A stretch of 5,075 nt of DNA from positions 1 to 5,075 of the forward strand of contig JAHCKI010000195.1 of assembly GCA_026125865.1 (NCBI GenBank), in the 5' to 3' direction. The position numbers were made by a program, and so were the translations under genes. Positions within the stretch are counted from its first letter, which is position 1. The number at the start of each line of letters is the position of its first letter. This DNA comes from Rhodospirillales bacterium (GTDB taxonomy: Bacteria; Pseudomonadota; Alphaproteobacteria; Rhodospirillales; Defluviicoccaceae). This document shows, in pieces, positions 1 through 5,075 of the stretch. Under the pieces are notes generated by a model that ran no database searches, was not told the origin of the DNA, and saw only the letters and a list, made by a program, of their open reading frames with translations.

Positions 1-585
1 ATGGAACGCGACGGCAGCAAACGCGAGGTCGTCGCACGCGGCATTCGCAATTCCGTCGGCATGGACTTCAATCCGGCCAACGGTGAATTGTGGTTCACCG
101 ACAATCAGGTGGACGGTATGGGCGACGATATCCCGCCGGGTGAACTCAACCGCATCACGGACGCCGGGCAGCACTTCGGTTTCCCGTGGTACGGCGGCGG
201 CAGCGTTCGAACCAACGAGTACAAGGACTCCGATCCGCCGGCCGATGCCGTTTTTCCCCAGGTGGAGATGGACGCGCACGCGGCCGATCTCGGCATGATG
301 TTCTACCGGGGCAAGATGTTCCCGGAAAAGTATCGCGGCGGCATCTTCGTGGCTCAGCACGGTTCGTGGAACCGCACTTCTCCGGTCGGTGCGCGGATCC
401 TGTTTACCAGTCTCAATGAAGACGGCAGCGCAGCCGAAACCGAGGTCTTCGCTTCCGGCTGGCTTGCCGAGGAGACAGGGGAGTATTTCGGCCGCCCCGT
501 GGACGTTGTGCAGATGCAGGATGGCTCGATGCTGGTTTCCGATGATCTCGTCGGTGCAATCTACCGGATCTGGTACGAGGGCTGA
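1..585 (+). CDS. PQQ-dependent glucose/sorbosone dehydrogenase family protein, C-terminal part (5' end outside window)
   Basis: The family consists of periplasmic six-bladed beta-propeller enzymes that oxidise sugars or other alcohols and aldehydes with PQQ. The 194 visible residues show family motifs: GIRNSVGMDFNP (14-25), where the Arg-Asn pair matches the PQQ-contacting pair of soluble glucose dehydrogenase; GDDIPPGELN (41-50); GFPWYGGG (60-67); FVAQHGSWNR (116-125); and GRPVDVVQMQDGSMLVSDD (164-182). The stop is TGA at 583-585. The ATG at position 1 is probably an internal Met, because in this family the GxRN motif lies well inside the protein; the signal peptide, first blades and probable catalytic His would be upstream. 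The true substrate cannot be read from this part. The next gene encodes an exported cytochrome c, a plausible electron acceptor. The family call is firm; substrate and PQQ use are inferred from the family. Confidence 0.85.
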   Translation: MERDGSKREVVARGIRNSVGMDFNPANGELWFTDNQVDGMGDDIPPGELNRITDAGQHFGFPWYGGGSVRTNEYKDSDPPADAVFPQVEMDAHAADLGMMFYRGKMFPEKYRGGIFVAQHGSWNRTSPVGARILFTSLNEDGSAAETEVFASGWLAEETGEYFGRPVDVVQMQDGSMLVSDDLVGAIYRIWYEG

Positions 586-609
586 GGGACCCATCAGGCC
601 GATCGAAGC

Positions 610-636
610 GGGGAGCATGGTTTCACCGTGCTCCCC
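610..636 (+). terminator. Strong hairpin after the dehydrogenase gene, without a T tract
   Basis: An 11-bp stem (610-620 with 626-636) closes a 5-nt loop, TTTCA. It has one T-G wobble and is otherwise fully paired. It starts 24 nt after the dehydrogenase stop. The downstream bases (TACCGTCAACTT) carry no run of T, so it may be a weak terminator, an attenuator, or an mRNA 3'-end stabiliser between the dehydrogenase and cytochrome genes. Confidence 0.55.
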
Positions 637-660
637 TACCGTCAACTTGTACCTTGATTG

Positions 661-666
661 AAGGGA
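661..666 (+). promoter_or_regulatory. Ribosome binding site for the cytochrome c gene
   Basis: AAGGGA lies 6 nt before the ATG at 673. This supports the ATG over the in-frame TTG at 658, which would place the Shine-Dalgarno sequence inside the gene. Confidence 0.6.
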
Positions 667-672
667 TTCGCG

Positions 673-1026
673 ATGAGCGTTTCCGTAATCGGGGGATGGG
701 TGCGCGCGCTCTCCACGGTGGCCGCTACCGGCTGCTTCGTCATTGCGGCAAACCCGTCTCACGCCGGCGACGCGGCGGCCGGGCGGAAGAAAGCGTCCGC
801 CTGCGCCGTTTGCCACGGCCAGGATGGCCTCGGCGTCCGACCCGATGTTCCTCATATCGCCGGACAAAGCGAAATATATATGAGGGCTCAATTGGAGAAA
901 TTTAGGTCGGGTGAACGCACCCATCAGGAGATGAACATCATCGCCGGCGACCTAACCGACGAGGATATGGACGATCTGGTGGCCTACTATTCGGCCATTA
1001 AGGTCACCGTCGAAGTGCCAAAGTAG
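673..1026 (+). CDS. Exported class I cytochrome c (small, mono-haem)
   Basis: This is a periplasmic electron carrier of 117 residues. The N-terminus looks like a Sec signal peptide: Arg11, a hydrophobic stretch at about 12-26, and a probable cleavage after SHA (29-31). The mature part would be about 86 residues, typical for cytochromes of the c553/c4-domain kind. The haem attachment site is CAVCH (44-48), followed by GQDGLG (49-54). Met87 in HQEMNIIA is the likely second axial ligand, and DLTDEDMDDLVAYYSAI (93-109) is the usual C-terminal helix that packs on the haem. The start at 673 is chosen for its upstream AAGGGA and because it gives a clean signal peptide. It follows the PQQ-type dehydrogenase gene by 87 nt on the same strand, so it may accept electrons from that enzyme; that link is inferred from position. 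The middle of the gene, about 866-905, is notably more AT-rich than its neighbours. Confidence 0.88.
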   Translation: MSVSVIGGWVRALSTVAATGCFVIAANPSHAGDAAAGRKKASACAVCHGQDGLGVRPDVPHIAGQSEIYMRAQLEKFRSGERTHQEMNIIAGDLTDEDMDDLVAYYSAIKVTVEVPK

Positions 1027-1034
1027 GATTGTTT

Positions 1035-1060
1035 GCAGGGTCGGCCTGAGCCTTCCCTGC
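1035..1060 (+). terminator. Probable terminator hairpin after the cytochrome c gene
   Basis: GCAGGG (1035-1040) pairs with CCCTGC (1055-1060). Inside it GGC (1043-1045) pairs with GCC (1050-1052) around the loop CTGA, leaving a 2x2 internal loop. It begins 8 nt after the cytochrome stop, which fits transcript termination. A long T run is missing; only the mixed GTTGTTGTT at 1072-1080 follows, so efficiency is uncertain. Confidence 0.5.
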
Positions 1061-1078
1061 CGGAAACGCGGGTTGTTG

Positions 1079-1118
1079 TTGACATTAAATCGGTATTGCA
1101 GTACGCGTTTACCATAAT
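1079..1118 (+). promoter_or_regulatory. Candidate promoter/operator region of the had-oah-dch-bcrC operon
   Basis: This AT-rich patch stands out in a GC-rich window and lies 117 nt before the had start. TTGACA (1079-1084) is a perfect -35 hexamer, but at 17-nt spacing the -10 would be TACGCG (1102-1107), which is poor. CATAAT (1113-1118) is a good -10 (5 of 6) but has no -35 at normal spacing, so it might depend on an activator bound near 1080-1095. TGCA-N6-GTTTA (1097-1111) matches the consensus I recall for BzdR operators (TGCA-N6-GGNTA) except for one base. These are sequence matches only; the true transcription start is unknown. Confidence 0.4.
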
Positions 1119-1234
1119 AATCCTGTCCAAGAAGGACTTGTGCCGCGTTCGGGCGCGCGCACGATGGGGAGTTGCCCGGCGAAAGCATCGGAAGACCCGA
1201 AAGAATAAGCCAGCAAGAGGAACGGCATCCGACC

Positions 1235-2308
1235 ATGGCAGAAACAGCAACACGGTGGGTGATGACCGGCAGAGGCGAGCCGATGACGCCCGAAACCTTC
1301 GATCCGGGCGCGCCCGGCCCGCAGGAAGTCGTCATTGCGGTTGCCGGATGCGGCGTCTGCCATACCGATCTCGGGTACTACTTCGACGGCGTGCGCACCA
1401 ACCATCCGCTGCCGCTGGCGCTTGGCCACGAAATAAGCGGCCGCGTCTCAGCGGCGGGTCCCGGCGCCGAACAGTGGATGGGGCGCACGGTCATCGTTCC
1501 CGCCGTCATTCCCTGTGGCACGTGTGACGCCTGCCGGCGCGGCAAGTACACCATTTGCCGGCAGCAGAAGATGCCCGGCAATGACATTCACGGCGGTTTC
1601 GCGACCCATGTCGTCGTTCCGGCGTTCGGCCTCTGCCCCCTCGACGAGGGCCGGCTCGCCGCCATCGGCATGGAGTTGGCTGACGCGTCCGTAATCGCCG
1701 ATGCCGTGACCACACCCTATCAGGCCGCGGTTCAGGCAGGGGTCGGGGATGGCGATCTGGTCATCGTCGTTGGCGTCGGCGGCATAGGCGGTTACGCCGT
1801 CCAGGTCGCGAAGGCGCTCGGCGCGACGGTCGCGGCGATCGACATTGATCCGTCGAAACTGGAGGCGGCCGCGAACAGTGGCGCGGCGATGACGCTGAAT
1901 GCAAAGGAGCACGATCCCCGCGCGCTCCGCAAAGCGATCGGCGCCTTTGCCGCGGACCGTGGCCTGCGAAACACCGAGTGGATCATCATGGAGTGCTCCG
2001 GTACCGGCGCCGGCCAGTCGACGGCGTTCGGTCTGCTCAATCACGGAGCGACGCTGTGCGTCGTCGGATTCAGCATGGACCGCGTGGAGGTGCGCCTGTC
2101 GAACCTGATGGCGTTTCACGCCCGCGCGCTGGGAAACTGGGGATGCCCGCCTGACCTGTATCCGGCGGCGCTGGATCTCGTGCTGGATGGCCGCGTCCGG
2201 GTGTCCCCCTTCGTGGCGCGCCATCCGCTTTCGGACATCAACCGCGTCTTCGAGGCGGTGCACGCCGGCGAGATGAAGCGGCGCGCCGTCCTAATACCGG
2301 AAACATGA
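1235..2308 (+). CDS. had: 6-hydroxycyclohex-1-ene-1-carbonyl-CoA dehydrogenase
   Basis: Cytoplasmic zinc-type medium-chain dehydrogenase (357 aa) of the benzoyl-CoA pathway. It oxidises 6-hydroxycyclohex-1-ene-1-carbonyl-CoA to the 6-oxo compound with NAD+. Catalytic zinc site: Cys42 in GCGVCHTD (38-45) and His65-Glu66 in GHEISGR (64-70). Structural zinc site: Cys94, Cys97, Cys100 and Cys108. The Rossmann glycine motif is GVGGIGG (180-186), and Asp203 at the end of the next strand favours NAD over NADP. The stretches CHTDLGYYFDGVRTNH (42-57) and LSNLMAFHARALGNWGC (288-304) match what I remember of Thauera Had and separate it from ordinary alcohol dehydrogenases. The ATG at 1235 is chosen because the protein then starts as in that family; AGAGGA (1216-1221) is its Shine-Dalgarno sequence, at a rather long 13 nt. 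The in-frame TTG at 1172 would add 21 unlikely residues. First gene of the operon; oah follows after 13 nt. Confidence 0.93.
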   Translation: MAETATRWVMTGRGEPMTPETFDPGAPGPQEVVIAVAGCGVCHTDLGYYFDGVRTNHPLPLALGHEISGRVSAAGPGAEQWMGRTVIVPAVIPCGTCDACRRGKYTICRQQKMPGNDIHGGFATHVVVPAFGLCPLDEGRLAAIGMELADASVIADAVTTPYQAAVQAGVGDGDLVIVVGVGGIGGYAVQVAKALGATVAAIDIDPSKLEAAANSGAAMTLNAKEHDPRALRKAIGAFAADRGLRNTEWIIMECSGTGAGQSTAFGLLNHGATLCVVGFSMDRVEVRLSNLMAFHARALGNWGCPPDLYPAALDLVLDGRVRVSPFVARHPLSDINRVFEAVHAGEMKRRAVLIPET

Positions 2309-2313
2309 GGGGA
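2308..2313 (+). promoter_or_regulatory. Ribosome binding site of oah overlapping the had stop codon
   Basis: AGGGGA begins on the last base of the had TGA stop and lies 8 nt before the oah ATG at 2322. This is a strong site that lets ribosomes finishing had restart on oah. Confidence 0.65.
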
Positions 2314-2321
2314 AATAGACC

Positions 2322-3461
2322 ATGAACGACCAAAGGGGCGCCGCAACGGCGGCGTTGAAGAACCACGACCTGGTCGCGGATGGTGTCCGCGAGCAAGTGG
2401 CGAAGGGCATCCTGTTCGAAAAGCGGCCGGTCCGGGGCAGTGACGGCGCCCCAGTGACGGGCTTGTACAACGCTTGGATCACGCTCGACAATCCGGGCCA
2501 ATTCAATTCCTACACCACCGACATGGTGAAGGGCACGATCCTCGCCTTTCGCGCCGCCAGCAACGCCCGCGACGTTGTTGCGGTCGTGTTTACGGGGACC
2601 GGCGACAAGGCATTCTGCACCGGCGGCAACACCAAGGAGTATGCCGAGTACTATGCCGGCAATCCGCAGGAATACCGACAGTACATGCGTTTGTTCAACG
2701 ACATGGTGTCGGCGATTCTAGGGTGCGACAAACCCGTCATTTGCCGGGTCAACGGCATGCGCGTGGGCGGCGGCCAGGAAATCGGCATGGCCTGCGACTT
2801 TTCCGTTGCCCAGGACCTGGCGCGCTTTGGTCAGGCCGGTCCAAAGCACGGATCGGCGGCGATCGGTGGTGCGACGGACTTCCTGCCGGTCATGATCGGT
2901 TGCGAGCAAGCCCTGGTCTCGGGCGTGCTGTGTGAACCATTCTCGGCGCACAAAGCCTATCGGCTGGGCATCGTCATGGATGTTGTGCCGGCTCTTAAGG
3001 TGGACGGCGCGTGGGTTCCCAACCCACTGGTGTGGACTGACCGCATGTTCGATGACTGGGGACGGATCATCCACGGCGAGCCCAAGACCGGCGAGGCACT
3101 GAAAGAAGGCAAGGCGGTGGTGGCGCGCGGAAGCGTCGACCTTTCTCTGCTCGACGAGACGGTCGAGGCGCTGTGCACCAAGCTTCTGTACACCTTCCCC
3201 GATTGCGTTACGAAGTCCGTCGAGGAACTGCGCAAACCCAAGTTGGACGCCTGGAACCGCAACAAGGAGAACTCGCGCGCCTGGCTCGCCCTCAACATGA
3301 TGACCGAGGCGCGGACCGGCTTCCGGGCCTTCAACGAGGGCACGAAGGAGACCGGACGCGAGATCGACTTCGTAGCGCTTCGTCAAGCGCTCGCCCGTGG
3401 CGCGCCATGGACGGACGACCTCACGGAGAGTGTCATGCCGGGTGCGGGGACGCGTCGATGA
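2322..3461 (+). CDS. oah: 6-oxocyclohex-1-ene-1-carbonyl-CoA hydrolase (ring-opening hydrolase)
   Basis: Cytoplasmic crotonase-superfamily enzyme (379 aa) that adds water to 6-oxocyclohex-1-ene-1-carbonyl-CoA and cleaves the ring to 3-hydroxypimelyl-CoA, committing the carbon to beta-oxidation-like steps. Orthologues in obligate anaerobes are called BamA, a marker gene for anaerobic aromatic degradation. An N-terminal extension (about 1-45) precedes the crotonase core. The core holds the first oxyanion-hole segment AFCTGGNTKEYAEYY (97-111), the second, RVNGMRVGGGQEIGMACDF (142-160), and the family stretch GQAGPKHGSAAIGGATDF (170-187). The long C-terminal region, about 220-379, is typical for this family and makes it over 100 residues longer than ordinary enoyl-CoA hydratases. 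Glu153 aligns with Glu144 of rat enoyl-CoA hydratase, while the Glu164 position is Gly173. The strong Shine-Dalgarno sequence decides the start. The last 4 nt overlap dch. Confidence 0.94.
   Translation: MNDQRGAATAALKNHDLVADGVREQVAKGILFEKRPVRGSDGAPVTGLYNAWITLDNPGQFNSYTTDMVKGTILAFRAASNARDVVAVVFTGTGDKAFCTGGNTKEYAEYYAGNPQEYRQYMRLFNDMVSAILGCDKPVICRVNGMRVGGGQEIGMACDFSVAQDLARFGQAGPKHGSAAIGGATDFLPVMIGCEQALVSGVLCEPFSAHKAYRLGIVMDVVPALKVDGAWVPNPLVWTDRMFDDWGRIIHGEPKTGEALKEGKAVVARGSVDLSLLDETVEALCTKLLYTFPDCVTKSVEELRKPKLDAWNRNKENSRAWLALNMMTEARTGFRAFNEGTKETGREIDFVALRQALARGAPWTDDLTESVMPGAGTRR
3446..3450 (+). promoter_or_regulatory. Ribosome binding site of dch inside the 3' end of oah
   Basis: GGGGA lies 7 nt before the ATG at 3458. 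It fixes the dch start within a reading frame that is open for another 285 nt upstream. Confidence 0.55.
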
Positions 3462-4225
3462 CCGAACCGATGCGGGTCTGGATGGAGCGAGATGGCCGAT
3501 TGCTGCGGCTGCGTCTCAATCGGCCCCGCGCCAATCTGATCGATGCCGAAATGATCGCGGCGTTGATCGCCGCGTTTCGCACCCATGAGAAGGATCAGAA
3601 CTTGTGCGGCGTGGTGCTCGACTCCGAGGGACGCGATTTCAGCTTTGGCGCCAGTATTGAAGAGCACCTTCCGGACAAGTGCACGGCAATGGTGATCGCG
3701 TTGCATGAACTCATGCGCACCATGATCGACTTCCCGCTGCCAATCCTGGTGGCGATCAAGGGACAATGCCTTGGCGGCGGCCTCGAAGTGGCGGCGGCCG
3801 GCGGACTGTTGTTCGCTGCTCCCGACGCCCGGCTCGGCCAGCCGGAAATGAAGCTGGGCGTGTTTGCGCCGGCGGCGTCGTGCCTTCTGCCTGAGAGGAT
3901 CGGGCGATCGCGGGCAGAGGACCTTCTCCTGTCCGGACGGACCATCACAGGGAACGAAGCCGGCGTCATCGGCCTTGTCAACGACGTCGCCGACGATCCC
4001 GAAGCCGCGGCCCTCGCCTATTTCGACGCCCAACTTGCGCCGAAGAGCGCTAGCTCCCTCCGCTTCGCGATGCGCGCGGCACGGTCCGACTTCGCCGAAC
4101 GAGTCAAGGCCAAGCTTTACAAGGTCGAATCCCTTTATCTGGACGGCCTGATGTCGACGCACGATGCGGTCGAGGGATTGGAAGCCTTCATCGAGAAACG
4201 TACCGCCGTTTGGGTGAACCACTGA
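3458..4225 (+). CDS. dch: Cyclohexa-1,5-diene-1-carbonyl-CoA hydratase
   Basis: Cytoplasmic enoyl-CoA hydratase-like enzyme (255 aa, normal for the family) that adds water to the diene made by benzoyl-CoA reductase, giving 6-hydroxycyclohex-1-ene-1-carbonyl-CoA, the Had substrate. Crotonase features: first oxyanion-hole segment FSFGASIEEH (61-70), second KGQCLGGGLEVA (101-112), and GQPEMKLGVFAPAASCLLP (127-145). Both catalytic glutamates are kept: Glu110 and Glu130 match Glu144 and Glu164 of rat enoyl-CoA hydratase with the same 20-residue spacing. GASIEEH and KLGVFAPAAS are Dch-type features as I remember them and support this over a general beta-oxidation hydratase. The ATG overlaps the oah stop (ATGA, 3458-3461), with GGGGA at 3446-3450 as Shine-Dalgarno. 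Its TGA shares one base with the bcrC ATG, so translational coupling on both sides is likely. The exact substrate rests on motifs and operon context. Confidence 0.92.
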   Translation: MTEPMRVWMERDGRLLRLRLNRPRANLIDAEMIAALIAAFRTHEKDQNLCGVVLDSEGRDFSFGASIEEHLPDKCTAMVIALHELMRTMIDFPLPILVAIKGQCLGGGLEVAAAGGLLFAAPDARLGQPEMKLGVFAPAASCLLPERIGRSRAEDLLLSGRTITGNEAGVIGLVNDVADDPEAAALAYFDAQLAPKSASSLRFAMRAARSDFAERVKAKLYKVESLYLDGLMSTHDAVEGLEAFIEKRTAVWVNH

Positions 4226-5075
4226 TGCCTCCATCAACCGGAGAAATCACCGCCTTTTGCCAGGAGCTGTTTCAGGACCTGACCTTCGGCCACGCCCGCA
4301 AGTGGAAGGCCGCCAAGCCCGGCCGCAAAGTCATCGGATTCATGCCGATTTATGTGCCGCGCGAATTGATCCATGCGGCGGGGATGCTGCCTCTCGGCAT
4401 CCTCGGCGGCGGCGATCAGCTCGAAGTGATCCACGGCGACGCCTACTATCAGAGCTACATTTGCCGGATCCCGCGCTCTACCATCGAACTCGGCGTTTCG
4501 GGTCGGCTGGATTTTGTCGACGGCATGTTGTTCCCAAGCATCTGCGACGTCATCCGCAACCTTTCGGGAATGTGGAAGTTGATGTTCTCGGAGGTCTACG
4601 TCAAATACTTCGATGTACCGCAGAACTATAGTGACGACATTGGCGGCACCTACTACGTCAACGAACTGCAGGACCTTCGGCGTGATTTCGAGACCCTGGT
4701 CGGCTCGGAAATTTCCGATGAGGCCCTCAGGAATTCCATATCCGTCTACAACGACAACCGTCGGCTGATCAGGGAACTCTATGCTTTGCGCCGTGAACGT
4801 CCGTGGCTGGCGCCGGCGCCGGAGGTTTACCTGGTCTTGCGGGCCGGCATGGTCCTGCCGGCGGAGGAGCATTCGGCCCTCGTTCAGGACTATCTCGACG
4901 CGGTGGTGAAAGAGAACCGGCCCATGCGGGACAATTGCCGTGTCGTCCTGACGGGCATGTTTTGCGAGCAGCCACCCTTCAATCTCATCAAGTCTCTGGA
5001 AATGGCTGGCTGCTATGTTGTCGACGACGACCTGTTGTTGATCACCCGCTGGCTCATCGACGACGTGCCCACCGA
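4225..5075 (+). CDS. bcrC: Benzoyl-CoA reductase (ATP-dependent, class I) subunit C, N-terminal 283 residues; runs off the right edge
   Basis: BcrC is one of the two subunits that hold the active-site module of the oxygen-sensitive four-subunit reductase. The enzyme uses reduced ferredoxin and ATP to turn benzoyl-CoA into cyclohexa-1,5-diene-1-carbonyl-CoA. The frame starts at ATG 4225 and has no stop before 5075. Diagnostic stretches are IYVPRELIHAAGMLPLGILGG (42-62, given here as start and end of the segment), QLEVIHGDAYYQSYICRIPR (65-84) and SICDVIRNLSGMWKLMF (105-121). They belong to the 2-hydroxyacyl-CoA dehydratase/benzoyl-CoA reductase D-component family and match BcrC of Thauera and Magnetospirillum as I remember it. 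Cysteines at 80, 107, 238, 247 and 263 include candidate iron-sulfur ligands. The full protein is usually about 385-390 residues, so about a quarter is missing. GGGTGA (4212-4217) is a modest Shine-Dalgarno 7 nt upstream, and the start shares one base with the dch stop. BadD or BzdN are the alternative names in other subtypes. Confidence 0.92.
   Translation, partial: MPPSTGEITAFCQELFQDLTFGHARKWKAAKPGRKVIGFMPIYVPRELIHAAGMLPLGILGGGDQLEVIHGDAYYQSYICRIPRSTIELGVSGRLDFVDGMLFPSICDVIRNLSGMWKLMFSEVYVKYFDVPQNYSDDIGGTYYVNELQDLRRDFETLVGSEISDEALRNSISVYNDNRRLIRELYALRRERPWLAPAPEVYLVLRAGMVLPAEEHSALVQDYLDAVVKENRPMRDNCRVVLTGMFCEQPPFNLIKSLEMAGCYVVDDDLLLITRWLIDDVPT

Noticed and set aside
1079..1092. FNR-type box (TTGAC-N4-AATCG)
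   Set aside because: Only the left half fits; the right half matches the ATCAA consensus at one base, so it is not supported as a full site.
1164..1208. Possible 14-codon leader peptide (ATG to TAA) before had
   Set aside because: No Shine-Dalgarno sequence, no regulatory codon run and no attenuator hairpin after it; likely chance.
1172..1234. TTG start that would add 21 residues to Had
   Set aside because: The added residues do not resemble the family N-terminus, and the ATG at 1235 matches it.
1448..2263. Long open frame of 271 codons on the - strand opposite had
   Set aside because: It lies fully antisense to a confidently identified gene, has an Arg/His/Asp-rich translation with no known motif, and is typical of GC-rich shadow frames.
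2718..3386. Open frame of 222 codons on the - strand opposite oah
   Set aside because: Antisense shadow of a well-supported gene; low-complexity His/Arg/Ala composition without motifs.
3173..3457. In-frame upstream extension of dch inside oah
   Set aside because: The added residues are Arg-rich out-of-frame oah sequence; the ATG at 3458 has a Shine-Dalgarno sequence and gives the normal Dch length.
3383..4237. Open frame of 284 codons on the - strand opposite dch
   Set aside because: It mirrors the dch coding frame and also runs into oah and bcrC; no recognisable domain or ribosome binding site.
4234..4872. Open frame of 212 codons on the - strand over bcrC
   Set aside because: The + strand frame here clearly encodes BcrC, so the - strand frame is a shadow.
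1..5075. CRISPR arrays, tRNA or rRNA genes, insertion sequences
   Set aside because: No regularly spaced repeats, cloverleaf, transposase motifs or terminal inverted repeats were seen; nearly all bases outside 586-672 and 1027-1234 are coding.

Overview
The window reads as part of a chromosome or large replicon of a GC-rich proteobacterium. An alphaproteobacterium of the Magnetospirillum/Rhodospirillales kind is my best guess, from codon use and gene content, but I cannot fix the genus. All six genes lie on the + strand. Four form a tight operon for anaerobic degradation of aromatic compounds through benzoyl-CoA, of the type described in Thauera and Magnetospirillum. Two unrelated genes sit upstream.

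Positions 1-1026 hold the C-terminal part of a periplasmic PQQ-type glucose/sorbosone dehydrogenase and, after a strong hairpin at 610-636, a small exported class I cytochrome c with one CxxCH haem site. They could work together as dehydrogenase and electron acceptor. A second hairpin (1035-1060) follows the cytochrome gene and probably ends that transcript.

Positions 1027-1234 are non-coding. The stretch holds the hairpin, then an AT-rich patch with promoter-like hexamers (TTGACA at 1079, CATAAT at 1113) and one imperfect match to the operator consensus I recall for BzdR, then a leader with the ribosome binding site of the first operon gene.

Positions 1235-5075 hold had, oah, dch and the first 283 codons of bcrC. 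The bcrC frame is open at the right edge. BcrC is a subunit of the ATP-dependent benzoyl-CoA reductase, which dearomatises benzoyl-CoA to cyclohexa-1,5-diene-1-carbonyl-CoA. Dch hydrates the diene to 6-hydroxycyclohex-1-ene-1-carbonyl-CoA, Had oxidises the alcohol to the 6-oxo compound with NAD+, and Oah adds water and opens the ring to 3-hydroxypimelyl-CoA. The spacing is 13 nt (had-oah), a 4-nt overlap (oah-dch) and a 1-nt overlap (dch-bcrC), so one mRNA with translational coupling is likely. The remaining reductase subunits (bcrB, bcrA, bcrD) and a ferredoxin gene would be expected just beyond the right edge.

This is a known pathway, and I found no convincing undescribed system. The points most worth a second look are the regulatory region before had, the missing second catalytic glutamate in Oah (which may be normal for that family), and the junction between the sugar dehydrogenase/cytochrome genes and the aromatic operon.
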